From Nocardia sp. NRRL S-836 (lineage in GTDB: Bacteria > Actinomycetota > Actinomycetes > Mycobacteriales > Pseudonocardiaceae), in contig NZ_LGDY01000107.1 in assembly GCF_001279525.1 (NCBI RefSeq), positions 1 through 64,000 of the forward strand: a DNA stretch of 64,000 bases. The letters are read 5' to 3'. How positions within the stretch are numbered: the first letter of the stretch is position 1; every line of letters begins with the position of its first letter. The notes below the pieces were generated by a model that saw nothing but the letters and a program-made list of their open reading frames with translations, was not told the DNA's origin and did no database searches. Below are positions 38,783-47,421 of the stretch, piece after piece. Made by a program: the position numbers and the translations under genes.

Positions 38783-39919
38783 GTGGTGGCGGCGCGCAGG
38801 CGGAAACAGGCGCTGGCCCTCGCTCTTGTCCTGGTCCTGCTGGCCGCGCTCGACCTGAGTGTCGTTCTGCTCTGGCAACCGGCCACCCGCTCGGTGCCGC
38901 ACGACGTGCTCGTCGTCCTGTGGCCGCTGCCCGCACTGGCCGGTTTCCTGCTCGGCGCCTACGAGCTCTTCTGGCACCAGCGCCTGGTCGCCGAGGTCGG
39001 CCGGCTGGCAGGCCCGGTTTTCCTGGAGCACCTGCTCCCGTCCGAGGTCCTGCGCACGTTCCTGGCCTCCGTCTACGGCCCGAACGTCGCCAACGACGAG
39101 GTGATCGCCGGTGTGCTGGGCGGCAACGGCATGCGCCCGCGCGGCGACGACCTGACGATCAGCACCGGCACCACCGTGAAGCTGGAGCTGCAGGGCATCG
39201 ACACGAAGACCTACCACCTGCGCACGACGCAGCACTACCAGTTCCGCAACAGCGTCCCCGTCGACCGCTTCGTCATCTTCGCGACCTCCAACGCCCTGCT
39301 CCGCGACACCATCAGCGCCGCCTGCCGCTACCCGCTGTTCGAGCTGTACTTCATCCCCGACTCGTCGCTGTTCCTGGAGTCCGTCGACGACCTGCGCCAC
39401 TCCACCCAGATCGCCATCGACTACCTCGACCACGAGGGCCAGCGCCGCTCGGCCGAACCGAGCCAGATCCCGCCGGTCGAGGTGAAGTTCGGCGAGTGGG
39501 CCACCTACCTGACCTTCTTCCGCGAGTCGATGGGCCCGCTGCCCAAGCTCAGCCCGATGAGCCATATGAGCGACCTGCGGATCTTCGAGTGCGACCTCAG
39601 CGGCATCGCCGACGACCACGTGGTGCGCGCGATCTGCGGCCTGACGGTGTGGTCACGAACCCTGCAGCGCACCAACGACGGGTTCTGCTACTGGCAGTCC
39701 CCGTACCCGTCCTTTGTGGACAAGATCAGCTTCGACGCGACCGGGCTGGCGGTGGCGGACTCGCCGCGGCACGAGTTCCGGGTCATGCCGTTCACGTTCC
39801 GGTCGGCGACGGCTTCCGCGCAGTGGCTGGAGGCTGCGGAGCTGGGGGACCTGGACGTGCGGTCGTGGTTGCTGCCGGGGCACGGGGTGGCGTTGCTGTG
39901 GCGTGAGGCCCTCAGCTGA
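38783..39919 (+). CDS. Membrane-anchored protein of unknown function
   Basis: 378 residues. Two N-terminal helices (LALVLVLLAALDLSVVLLW; LVVLWPLPALAGFLLGAYEL) anchor a cytosolic domain of about 310 residues with no motif that I recognise. The stretches VYGPNVANDEVIAGVLGG and FFRESMGPLPKLS look like conserved core. GTG start at 38783 or 38786. It could be tied to the GntR regulator just upstream (89-base gap). Its end overlaps the convergent P-loop gene by 8 bases. Confidence 0.65.
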   Translation: MVAARRRKQALALALVLVLLAALDLSVVLLWQPATRSVPHDVLVVLWPLPALAGFLLGAYELFWHQRLVAEVGRLAGPVFLEHLLPSEVLRTFLASVYGPNVANDEVIAGVLGGNGMRPRGDDLTISTGTTVKLELQGIDTKTYHLRTTQHYQFRNSVPVDRFVIFATSNALLRDTISAACRYPLFELYFIPDSSLFLESVDDLRHSTQIAIDYLDHEGQRRSAEPSQIPPVEVKFGEWATYLTFFRESMGPLPKLSPMSHMSDLRIFECDLSGIADDHVVRAICGLTVWSRTLQRTNDGFCYWQSPYPSFVDKISFDATGLAVADSPRHEFRVMPFTFRSATASAQWLEAAELGDLDVRSWLLPGHGVALLWREALS

Positions 39920-40490
39920 CCTCGGCGAACAGCCCGCGCAGCCACGCGTCGACCTGCCGCTGACCGCGCAAGCGAACCACGACCAGGTGGGGATGGCGGT
40001 TCTCGGCGATGGTCCGGCGGACCCGTGCCCGCAGCACCGGGTGGCGCCGCCACGACTCCTTGACGATGTGGCCGGGGTCCGTGAAGAACGTGCGCAGCGG
40101 GCTTTCGCTGTTGCCGCCGGCGATCGCGGTGCCCCCACCGAGCCGGCGCACCACGGTGCGCACGACCACCCGGACCGTGGTGAGCAGGCGCGGGTGGTCG
40201 AGCCACACGAGGACCTGCGTCCTGGCGGTCATCTGCTCCCGCACTTCCTCGCCCTGCCACTCGATCGCCCACTCGGGGCGCTCCAGGAACTCCAGCACGT
40301 CCTGCTGCCAGGTGGGCCGGACCGTCCAGCCCGGTGCGTGGTAGAAGGACTCGAACTCGACGAACGGCACCCCGAGCAGCTCGCAGAGGCGGCGCGCGAG
40401 GGTCGTCTTGCCCGCTGCCGGGGCTCCGGCCACCGCGATCCGGCGTGGCCGCTCGACCGGCAGGGGATCGTTCGGACCGATCACACGCAT
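39912..40490 (-). CDS. P-loop NTPase, adenylate kinase/topology-modulation-like
   Basis: 192 residues. Walker A GAPAAGKTTLARRL lies near the N-terminus. The stretch PFVEFESFYHAPGW and the closing basic helix resemble the FlaR/topology-modulation group of small kinases. Substrate unknown. It lies 47 bases downstream of peptide gene 3 on the same strand, so the two may be one transcript; a kinase could in principle act on that peptide, but nothing proves it. Confidence 0.72.
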   Translation of the reverse strand: MRVIGPNDPLPVERPRRIAVAGAPAAGKTTLARRLCELLGVPFVEFESFYHAPGWTVRPTWQQDVLEFLERPEWAIEWQGEEVREQMTARTQVLVWLDHPRLLTTVRVVVRTVVRRLGGGTAIAGGNSESPLRTFFTDPGHIVKESWRRHPVLRARVRRTIAENRHPHLVVVRLRGQRQVDAWLRGLFAEVS

Positions 40491-40537
40491 CCCGCGACCC
40501 TAGGTCCGGTGCAGGCCGCCGCGCGATCGAAATAGCG

Positions 40538-40675
40538 TCAGGGGCGCCGGTAGACCGTGCCACCGCCGTTGGGCATCCGCAGGAACCAGTCGACGCCGCG
40601 CACGGAGGACTCCGGCCGGCACGTCCGGTCCGGCTCGACCGGGACGGGAGTGTTCGGAACGGGTACGGAAGCCAT
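40538..40675 (-). CDS. Candidate precursor peptide 3 (WFxRxPNGGT motif)
   Basis: 45 residues. The ATG at 40675 follows a very strong AGGGGAGAGG. Pro/Val-rich leader (VPVPNTPVPVEP), then GVDWFLRMPNGGGTVYRRP. It has an extra Gly relative to peptides 1 and 2 and one Cys in the leader. It sits 3 kb from the hydroxylase, on the same strand. The three-way match of the C-terminal motif at separate loci argues strongly that these are real genes. Confidence 0.7.
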   Translation of the reverse strand: MASVPVPNTPVPVEPDRTCRPESSVRGVDWFLRMPNGGGTVYRRP

Positions 40676-40768
40676 GACCTCTCCCCTCGCCTTGAACGGC
40701 GTTCAAGCCTAGCCACGCCCAGGTCGGCACCACGCCCGCCAGGCGGGTGAGCGCGGCGTGCAAATGAG

Positions 40769-40788
40769 CGCAAGAATTTGCGTACACT
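40769..40788 (+). promoter_or_regulatory. LacI-regulator operator and leaderless promoter
   Basis: The palindrome CGCAAGAATTTGCG (40769-40782) is followed by TACACT (40783-40788), a -10-like box six bases before the LacI ATG. An extra half-site TTGCGC overlaps the start. The regulator most likely represses itself here; the -35 box is weak. Confidence 0.62.
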
Positions 40789-40794
40789 TGCGCC

Positions 40795-41778
40795 ATGACG
40801 CAACGGAGGCTGGCCGAGGTCGCGGCCAAGGTCGGGGTCAGTGAGGCCACCGTCAGCCGGGTGCTGAACGGCAAGCCCGGTGTCTCGGACGCCACCCGCT
40901 CGGCTGTCCTCACCGCCTTGGACGTGCTGGGGTACGAGCGGCCGACGCAGCTCAGGGGTGAGCGGGCGCGGCTGGTGGGGCTGGTGTTGCCCGAGCTGCA
41001 GAACCCGATCTTCCCGGCGTTCGCGGACGTGGTGGGCAACGCGCTCGCCCAGAGGGGCTTCACGCCGGTGCTGTGCACGCGGACGGCGGGTGGGGTCACG
41101 GAGGCGGAGTACCTGGAGCTGCTCCTCGAACAGCACGTCAGCGGGATCGTCTTCGCGGGTGGGCTGTACGCGCAAAAGGACGCAAGTCACGGGCACTACC
41201 AGCAGATGATGGCCAGGAAGCTGCCGGCGGTGCTGGTCAACGCGGCCATCGCCGACCTGGCGTTCCCGCGGGTCAGCTGCGACGACGCGGTGGCGGTGGA
41301 GCAGGCGCACGGGCACCTGACGTCGCTGGGGCACCGGCGGATCGGTGCGGTGCTCGGGCCGCCGGACCACATGCCGAGCCAGCGCAAGCTGGAGGCCATC
41401 CAGCGGTGTGGGGGCGCGGACGTCGAGCACGCCATGTTCTCGCTCGAAGGCGGGCAGGCGGCGGCCACCAAGCTGGTGCAGCGCGGGGTCACGGCGATCA
41501 TCTGCGCCAGTGACCCGCTCGCGCTCGGGGCGATCAGGGCGGTCCGGAGGGCCGGTCTGGACGTGCCCAAGGACGTGTCGATCATCGGGTACGACGACAG
41601 CGCGTTCATGACCTGCACGGATCCGCCGCTCACCACCGTCCGCCAGCCGATCGAGGCCATGGGGCGAGCCGCGGTGGAGCTGCTCGCGAACCAGATCAGC
41701 GGCAACGCCGTGGCGCCTGACGAGCTGCTGTTCGAGCCGGAACTGGTGGTGAGGGCCTCCACGGCACCTGCGCCGTAA
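40795..41778 (+). CDS. LacI family transcriptional regulator
   Basis: 327 residues. The helix-turn-helix LAEVAAKVGVSEATVSRVLN is classic LacI, and the hinge helix and periplasmic-binding-like sugar domain are complete (IIGYDDSAFMTCTDPPLTTV near the end). It controls the sugar ABC operon that starts 106 bases downstream; an inverted-repeat operator lies in that gap. The inducer is probably the sugar handled by the GH13 enzyme. Confidence 0.93.
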   Translation: MTQRRLAEVAAKVGVSEATVSRVLNGKPGVSDATRSAVLTALDVLGYERPTQLRGERARLVGLVLPELQNPIFPAFADVVGNALAQRGFTPVLCTRTAGGVTEAEYLELLLEQHVSGIVFAGGLYAQKDASHGHYQQMMARKLPAVLVNAAIADLAFPRVSCDDAVAVEQAHGHLTSLGHRRIGAVLGPPDHMPSQRKLEAIQRCGGADVEHAMFSLEGGQAAATKLVQRGVTAIICASDPLALGAIRAVRRAGLDVPKDVSIIGYDDSAFMTCTDPPLTTVRQPIEAMGRAAVELLANQISGNAVAPDELLFEPELVVRASTAPAP

Positions 41779-41805
41779 CTCAAGTCGACTTCTTGCGAGT
41801 TTTCG

Positions 41806-41824
41806 TCTGGATATTGCGTCCAGA
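41806..41824 (+). promoter_or_regulatory. Inverted repeat before the first sugar ABC operon
   Basis: TCTGGA (41806-41811) and TCCAGA (41819-41824) flank TATTGCG. A TTGCGAG stretch near 41793 resembles the half-site seen at the regulator's own promoter. A likely binding site for the LacI protein over the operon promoter. Confidence 0.5.
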
Positions 41825-41884
41825 TGTAACGGGGACTTATGGTCGCCGTCACATCGACGCGCTCGCGAGAAGGGCGGCCCCACC

Positions 41885-43213
41885 ATGAAGAAGTCCGCTG
41901 CCGTGCTGTTGGGCTGCGTGCTCGTTGCCGGCTGTGGGAGCGGTACCACGGCCGACACGGGCGGCAAGGTCGTGATCAACATCAACGGCCAGCCGCCGCA
42001 GACGCAGGCGTTCGACCGCAAGGTGTTCGACGAGGACGTCGCGGAGTTCGAGAAGGAGAACCAGAACATCGACCTCGTGCCGCACGAGGGGTTCATGGAC
42101 CCGAAGACGTTCTCCGCCAAGCTCGCCGGCGGGCAGCTCGAAGACGTCTTCTACGTCTACTTCACGGATCCGGCGTCGCTCATCGCCCGCAAGCAGGCCG
42201 CCGACCTGACCGACTACGTCAAGGACGTCCCGCACTACGGCGAGATCAAGCAGGAGCTCAAGGACGTCTTCACCGTCGACGGCAAGGTCTACGGCCTGCC
42301 CACCGCGAACTACACGATGGGCCTGCTCTACAGCCGCACCAACTTCACCAAGGCCGGGCTCGACCCGAACAAGCCGCCGCAGACGTGGGACGAGGTCCGC
42401 GCGGCCGCCAAGAAGCTCAAGGACGCCGGTGTCACCGGGTTCGCCGAGTACAGCAAGAGCAACCAGGGCGGCTGGCACTTCACCACCTGGATGAAGTCCG
42501 TGGGCGGTGACATCGCGCGCAAGGACGGCGACACCTTCAAGGCCGACTTCAACAACGCCAAGGGCCTGGAGGTGTTGCGCCGCCTCAAGGAGATGCGCTG
42601 GGACGACGGCTCCATGGGCGAGAAGCAGCTCCTGGAGATCGGCGACGTGCAGAACATGATGGGCGCGGGCCAGCTCGGCATGTACCTGGCCGCACCGGAC
42701 AACGTCGCCGCGATCGTCAACCAGTTCAAGGGCAAGTACGACGACTACGGCTTGGCCGCCATTCCCGGTCAGCAGGGCACGCTGCTCGGCGGCGAGGGCT
42801 ACATGATCCACCCGAAGGCCACGCCGGAGAAGATCAAGGCGGGCCTGAAGTGGATCCAGTGGAAGTACCTGAACCCGGACCGCCTCGAAACCAACCTGCA
42901 GAAGTACAAGGACCGCGGCCAGCCCGTCGGCCTGCCGATCCCGCCGATCGCCGACGTCTGGACCGGTGAGCCGCGCAAGAAGCAGGAAGAGCTCAAGGGC
43001 AAGTACGCGACGATGCCGGTCGAGAACTTCCAGGCCTATGTGGACGGCTCCGAGAAGACCAGGGGCAGCCTCGAACCGCCGCAGGCACAGCAGGTCTACG
43101 CGATCCTCGACAACGTCGTGCAGGCCACGCTCACGAACTCCGGCGCCGACCACGCGCAGCTGCTCAAGGACGCCGAGACCAAGGTCAACGCCGTTCTGGC
43201 GCAGGTGAAGTAA
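41885..43213 (+). CDS. Sugar ABC transporter substrate-binding lipoprotein
   Basis: 442 residues. Signal peptide with lipobox VLVAGC, then a cluster 1 (maltose-type) solute-binding fold: KVVININGQ, GKVYGLPTANYTMGLLYSRT and TWDEVRAAAKKLKDAGV. Lipid-anchored outside the membrane, it captures the sugar for the two permeases that follow. With the GH13 glucosidase at the operon end, an alpha-glucoside is the likely ligand. Confidence 0.92.
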   Translation: MKKSAAVLLGCVLVAGCGSGTTADTGGKVVININGQPPQTQAFDRKVFDEDVAEFEKENQNIDLVPHEGFMDPKTFSAKLAGGQLEDVFYVYFTDPASLIARKQAADLTDYVKDVPHYGEIKQELKDVFTVDGKVYGLPTANYTMGLLYSRTNFTKAGLDPNKPPQTWDEVRAAAKKLKDAGVTGFAEYSKSNQGGWHFTTWMKSVGGDIARKDGDTFKADFNNAKGLEVLRRLKEMRWDDGSMGEKQLLEIGDVQNMMGAGQLGMYLAAPDNVAAIVNQFKGKYDDYGLAAIPGQQGTLLGGEGYMIHPKATPEKIKAGLKWIQWKYLNPDRLETNLQKYKDRGQPVGLPIPPIADVWTGEPRKKQEELKGKYATMPVENFQAYVDGSEKTRGSLEPPQAQQVYAILDNVVQATLTNSGADHAQLLKDAETKVNAVLAQVK

Positions 43214-44071
43214 GTGCGGCGCCACGTCACCGCGTACGGCTTCCTCAGCCTCGCGCTCGTCGTCTTCGCGGTCTTCTCCTGGTACCCGATCGTGCGCGGG
43301 GTGGTCCTGAGCTTCCAGCAGGTCAACTTCGTCTCCGACCCCGAATGGGTCGGCTGGGAGAACTTCCAGCGCCTCTTCGACGATCCGCTGTTCGCGGTGG
43401 CGTGGCGCAACACGGCCTACTTCACGGTCCTCGCGCTCGTCATCGGCTTCGGCGTGCCGTTCCTGACGGCCGTGGTGCTCAACGAGCTGCGGCACGCCAA
43501 GGGCTACTTCCGCCTGCTGGTGTACCTGCCGGTGATGCTGCCGCCGGTCGTCACGGCCTTGCTGTGGAAGTGGTTCTACGACCCCGGGCCGGGCCTGTTC
43601 AACTCCGTCCTGCGCGGACTCGGTCTGCCCACGTCACAATGGCTCGACTCCGGCAACACCGCGCTGATCAGCATCGTCCTGCTCACGACGTGGGCGAACA
43701 TGGGCAGCGCCACCCTGATCTACCTGGCCGCGCTGCAGACCATCCCCGGCGAGCTCTACGAGGCCGCGGAGCTCGACGGCGCGGGGATCACCAGGAAGGT
43801 CTGGCACGTCACCATCCCGCAGACGAAGTTCGTGATCCTCATGTTGCTGCTGTTGCAAGTTGTGGCGACCATGCAGGTCTTCACCGAGCCGTTCATCATG
43901 ACCGGCGGCGGCCCGGAGGAGTCGACCGTCACGGTCCTGCTGCTGCTCTACCGCTACGCCTTCGTCTACAACGACTTCGGCACCGCCAGCGCGCTCAGCC
44001 TCATCCTGTTCGCGGTGCTCGGCGCCTTCTCCTTCCTCTACCTCAAGGTCACCAGGAGGGCGGACGCGTGA
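43214..44071 (+). CDS. Sugar ABC transporter permease (MalF type)
   Basis: 285 residues, six helices. The EAA loop ELYEAAELDGAGITRKVWHVTIPQ contacts the ATPase. Starts with GTG directly after the binding-protein stop and overlaps the second permease by GTGA. A standard MalF-type partner. Confidence 0.92.
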   Translation: MRRHVTAYGFLSLALVVFAVFSWYPIVRGVVLSFQQVNFVSDPEWVGWENFQRLFDDPLFAVAWRNTAYFTVLALVIGFGVPFLTAVVLNELRHAKGYFRLLVYLPVMLPPVVTALLWKWFYDPGPGLFNSVLRGLGLPTSQWLDSGNTALISIVLLTTWANMGSATLIYLAALQTIPGELYEAAELDGAGITRKVWHVTIPQTKFVILMLLLLQVVATMQVFTEPFIMTGGGPEESTVTVLLLLYRYAFVYNDFGTASALSLILFAVLGAFSFLYLKVTRRADA

Positions 44072-44901
44072 GAACGCTCACCAAGCCCGGCGGCAAGGCC
44101 TACTGGGTGGTCCTGGGCCTGACCCTGGTCCTGTTCACGGTCGCGTTCCTGGTGCCGTTGCTCTGGGTCCTGCTCGGCGCCTTCAAACCACCGGCTGAGC
44201 TCGCCCAGCAACCACCGACGATCCTGCCGCGGACCTGGGAGCCCGGCGCGTACGCCGACGCCTGGGACTACATGGACCTCGGCCGGTTCTTCCTCAACAC
44301 CATCGTCGTCGCGTTCGGCGCGTGGGCGGTCCAGATGGCCGTGATCGTCCCCGCCGCCTACGCGCTGTCGAAGCTGAAACCATTGTTCGGCAACGTCGTC
44401 CTCGGCCTGATGCTGGCCACGCTGATGCTGCCCGCCACGGCACTGCTGGTCCCGGTCTACCTCACGCTGACCGACCTGGACCTGCTCAACAACCCGGCCG
44501 GCATCTGGCTGCCCGCCGCCGCGAACGCGCTGAACGTCTACCTGCTCAAGCGCTTCTTCGACCAGATCCCCGAGGAGCTGCTGGAGGCGGCCAGGATCGA
44601 CGGCGCGGGCACCTGGACCACCCTCGTGCGCATCGTCCTGCCGATCTCCCGCCCGATCCTCGCCGTCGTCTCGATCTTCACGGTCGTGGCCGCCTGGAAG
44701 GACTTCATCTGGCCGCTGCTCGTGTTCCCCGACCCGGCGAAGCAGACGCTCAGCGTGGCACTGCAGCGCTTCGCCCCCGACACCCCGATCAACCTCCTGC
44801 TCGCCGGGCTCGTGCTGGCGAGCCTGCCGATGGTCGCGCTGTTCCTGGCGTTCCAGCGGCACATCCTCGCGGGGCTCACCGCAGGATCTATCAAGGGATG
44901 A
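44068..44901 (+). CDS. Sugar ABC transporter permease (MalG type)
   Basis: 277 residues, six helices, with the EAA loop EELLEAARIDGAGTWTTLVRIV and the GAFKPPAELAQQPPTILP segment typical of MalG types. The GTG at 44068 overlaps the previous stop. It pairs with the 43214 permease. No ATPase gene follows, so a shared MsiK-like ATPase from elsewhere must energise the transporter. Confidence 0.92.
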   Translation: MRTLTKPGGKAYWVVLGLTLVLFTVAFLVPLLWVLLGAFKPPAELAQQPPTILPRTWEPGAYADAWDYMDLGRFFLNTIVVAFGAWAVQMAVIVPAAYALSKLKPLFGNVVLGLMLATLMLPATALLVPVYLTLTDLDLLNNPAGIWLPAAANALNVYLLKRFFDQIPEELLEAARIDGAGTWTTLVRIVLPISRPILAVVSIFTVVAAWKDFIWPLLVFPDPAKQTLSVALQRFAPDTPINLLLAGLVLASLPMVALFLAFQRHILAGLTAGSIKG

Positions 44902-44914
44902 AAGGACACCGCCC

Positions 44915-46399
44915 ATGAGCTGGTGGCGCAACGCATCCATCTACCAGGTCTACCTCCGCAGCTTCGCCGACGGCAACGGCGACGGCGTCGGCGACCTCGC
45001 CGGCCTCAGGCAGCGTCTCCAGCACATCGCCGGACTCGGGTTCGACGCGATCTGGCTCAACCCCTGGTACCCGAGCCCGCTGGCCGACGGCGGTTACGAC
45101 GTGGCGGACTACCGCGACATCGAGCCGGTGTTCGGCACCCTCGCCGACGCGGAGAAGCTCATCGCGGACGCGCACGGGCTGGGCATCCGGATCATCATCG
45201 ACCTGGTGCCGAACCACTGCAGCGACCAGCACCCGTGGTTCAAGGACGGGTTGTGGGACCGCTTCCACATCCGTGACACCGAGGAGCTGCCCAACGACTG
45301 GAGGTCCCGGTTCGGCGGGCCCGCGTGGAGCAGGCTGCCGGACGGGCGCTGGTACCTGCACCTCTACGCCGCCGAGCAGCCGGACTTCAACTGGGACAAC
45401 CCGGTGGTGCACCAGGAGTTCGAGGACATCCTGCGGTTCTGGCTGGACCGCGGCGTGGACGGTTTCCGCATCGACGTGGCCGACGGCCTGGTCAAGGACT
45501 TCAGCCGGCCCGACGCGGACCTCCCCTACTCCGACCAGGACGGTGTGCACGAGATCTACCGGCACTGGCGGAAGGTCGTGGACGAGTACGACGGCGACCG
45601 CATCCTCGTCGGCGAGATGTGGCTGCCGGACCCGGAGCGGTTCGCGCGGTACCTGCGCAACGACGAGATGCACAGCGCGTTCAACTTCGACTTCCTGTGC
45701 TGCCCGTGGAACGCGGCCGAGCTGCGCAGGGTCGTGGACGACACGCTGCGGGCGCACGAGCCCGTCGGCGCGCCGCCGACCTGGGTGCTGTCCAACCACG
45801 ACGTCACCCGGCACGTGACCCGTTACGGCCGGGAGAAGACCGGTTTCTCGTTCGCCGACCGGCAGCACGGTGCTCCGACGGACTTCGAACTGGGCACGAA
45901 ACGGGCGCGTGCGGCGATCATGCTCACCGCGGCGCTGCCCGGCGGCGTCTACGTCTACCAGGGTGAGGAACTCGGTCTGTGGGAGGTCGAGGACCTGCCC
46001 GACGAGCTGCGCGAGGACCCGGTGTGGCACCGCTCGGGCTTCACCGACCGGGGTCGCGACGGTTGCCGCGTGCCGCTGCCCTGGTCCGCCGAAGACGGTC
46101 CGAGCTGGTTGCCGCAGCCGGAGAACTGGCAGGAGTTCTCGGTCTCGGCCCAGACGGGCAGGCCTGAATCGATGCTGGAGCTGTACCGGCAGGTGTTCGC
46201 GCACCGCAGGTCCATCGACGGCGAGCTGGAGTGGCTCGACCTGGGCGAGGACGTGCTGGCGTTCCGGCGCGGGCGGCACACCTGCGTCGTCAACCTTTCC
46301 GAGCGGCCGATCGACCTTCCTGGTACACCGGTGCTGACCAGCGTCGCCCTCGACGGCGACGGCAGGCTTCCGGTCGACGCCGCTGCCTGGTTGGGCTGA
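44915..46399 (+). CDS. GH13 alpha-glucosidase/oligo-1,6-glucosidase-like enzyme
   Basis: 494-residue cytosolic glycoside hydrolase. The four GH13 regions are present: DLVPNHCS, DGFRIDVADG (nucleophile Asp), ILVGEMW (acid Glu) and VLSNHDVTRH (third Asp). The start WWRNASIYQVYLRSFADGNG is typical of alpha-glucosidases. It would hydrolyse the disaccharide or oligosaccharide brought in by the upstream ABC genes, 13 bases away. Exact linkage preference is uncertain. Confidence 0.92.
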   Translation: MSWWRNASIYQVYLRSFADGNGDGVGDLAGLRQRLQHIAGLGFDAIWLNPWYPSPLADGGYDVADYRDIEPVFGTLADAEKLIADAHGLGIRIIIDLVPNHCSDQHPWFKDGLWDRFHIRDTEELPNDWRSRFGGPAWSRLPDGRWYLHLYAAEQPDFNWDNPVVHQEFEDILRFWLDRGVDGFRIDVADGLVKDFSRPDADLPYSDQDGVHEIYRHWRKVVDEYDGDRILVGEMWLPDPERFARYLRNDEMHSAFNFDFLCCPWNAAELRRVVDDTLRAHEPVGAPPTWVLSNHDVTRHVTRYGREKTGFSFADRQHGAPTDFELGTKRARAAIMLTAALPGGVYVYQGEELGLWEVEDLPDELREDPVWHRSGFTDRGRDGCRVPLPWSAEDGPSWLPQPENWQEFSVSAQTGRPESMLELYRQVFAHRRSIDGELEWLDLGEDVLAFRRGRHTCVVNLSERPIDLPGTPVLTSVALDGDGRLPVDAAAWLG

Positions 46400-46566
46400 A
46401 AACGGGCAATTCTGGTAGCGAAAACGGGCATGCCCGAAAGCCGTGTCCCAGGTGGGCGCGGCTTTTGGCATGTGAAACGGGCTGAAATCGGGCAAGATCT
46501 CGCTCTGTTGTGGTGCCAACCACAAGGTTTCAGCGGTGTTTCATCTATGCACAGCCCGAACGGGCA
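46398..46566. repeat. Five-copy GAAAnCGGGCA element upstream of the DeoR gene
   Basis: Copies: 46398-46408 (GAAAACGGGCA, overlapping the GH13 stop), 46420-46430 (identical), 46474-46483 (GAAACGGGCT), 46484-46494 (GAAATCGGGCA) and 46557-46566 (CGAACGGGCA). Two form palindromes with inverted partners: CGGGCATGCCCG (46425-46436) and GCCCGAACGGGC (46554-46565). DeoR proteins bind repeated direct sites, so this is a likely operator array. Confidence 0.65.
46437..46466 (+). terminator. Hairpin with T run after the GH13 gene
   Basis: A 12-pair stem (46437-46448 with 46454-46465, two G-T pairs), opening AAAGCCG and closing CGGCTTT, with TTTT at 46463-46466. A classic factor-independent terminator for the first sugar operon. 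Confidence 0.8.
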
Positions 46567-46592
46567 TCCGTAGATCCGAATGGGCAGGTGAC

Positions 46593-47354
46593 ATGCGAGC
46601 CGAGGACCGCAAGCGCCGCATCCTGGCCAGGGCTCGCGCCGACGGCCGCGTCGACGTGGTGGAGATGGCCCAGGAGCTGCAGGTGGCGCCGGAGACCGTC
46701 CGGCGCGATCTGAGGTTGCTCGACGAGCACGGCCTGGTGCGGCGCACGCACGGTGGCGCGGTTCCGGTGGAGAGCGCGGGTTTCGAGACGGGCCTGCGGT
46801 TCCGCGCCGGGTCGCACGTGCCGGAGAAGCGGCGCATCGCGAAGGCCGCCGCGGAACGGCTCGACGACGCCGAGACGGTCTTCATCGACGAGGGTTTCAC
46901 GCCGCAGCTCGTCGCGGAGGCGTTGCCGACCACCAACCCGCTCACGATCATCACGGCGTCGCTGCCGACCGCGGCGGCGATGTCGGAGCACCCGTCGTGC
47001 GTCGTCCTGCTGCTGGGCGGCCGGGTCCGCGGCCACACACTGGCCACCGTGGACCACTGGGTGCTGCGGATGCTGGGCGAGATGGTGATCGACCTCGCCT
47101 ACATCGGCGCGAACGGCATCTCCCGCGAGCACGGCCTCACCACGCCCGACCCGGTGGTCGGCGCGGTGAAGGCCAAAGCGCTCAGCGTCTCCCGGCGGAA
47201 GATCTTCGTCGGGGTGCACACGAAGTTCGGCGTCTCCAGCTTCAACCGGTTCGCCGAGGTCGGTGACATGGAAGCGATCGTCACCGACTCGGGTCTGTCC
47301 GCCCACGAGGCGCACCGGTACTCCCTGCTCGGGCCAAAAGTGTTCCGGGCCTGA
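46593..47354 (+). CDS. DeoR family transcriptional regulator
   Basis: 253 residues. N-terminal helix-turn-helix DVVEMAQELQVAPETVRRDLRLL and KRRIAKAAAERL lead into the sugar-phosphate isomerase-like sensor domain (VFIDEGFTPQLVAEAL; YIGANGIS). The ATG at 46593 has AGGTG upstream. It likely senses a phosphorylated sugar or polyol intermediate and controls the operon that begins 67 bases downstream, and itself through the repeat array upstream. Confidence 0.93.
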   Translation: MRAEDRKRRILARARADGRVDVVEMAQELQVAPETVRRDLRLLDEHGLVRRTHGGAVPVESAGFETGLRFRAGSHVPEKRRIAKAAAERLDDAETVFIDEGFTPQLVAEALPTTNPLTIITASLPTAAAMSEHPSCVVLLLGGRVRGHTLATVDHWVLRMLGEMVIDLAYIGANGISREHGLTTPDPVVGAVKAKALSVSRRKIFVGVHTKFGVSSFNRFAEVGDMEAIVTDSGLSAHEAHRYSLLGPKVFRA

Positions 47355-47421
47355 TCTCCCCGCCTGACCGGGCACGTCAGCTCTCTTCGACGTGCCCGAA
47401 ATCCCCCGAAAGGAACCGACG

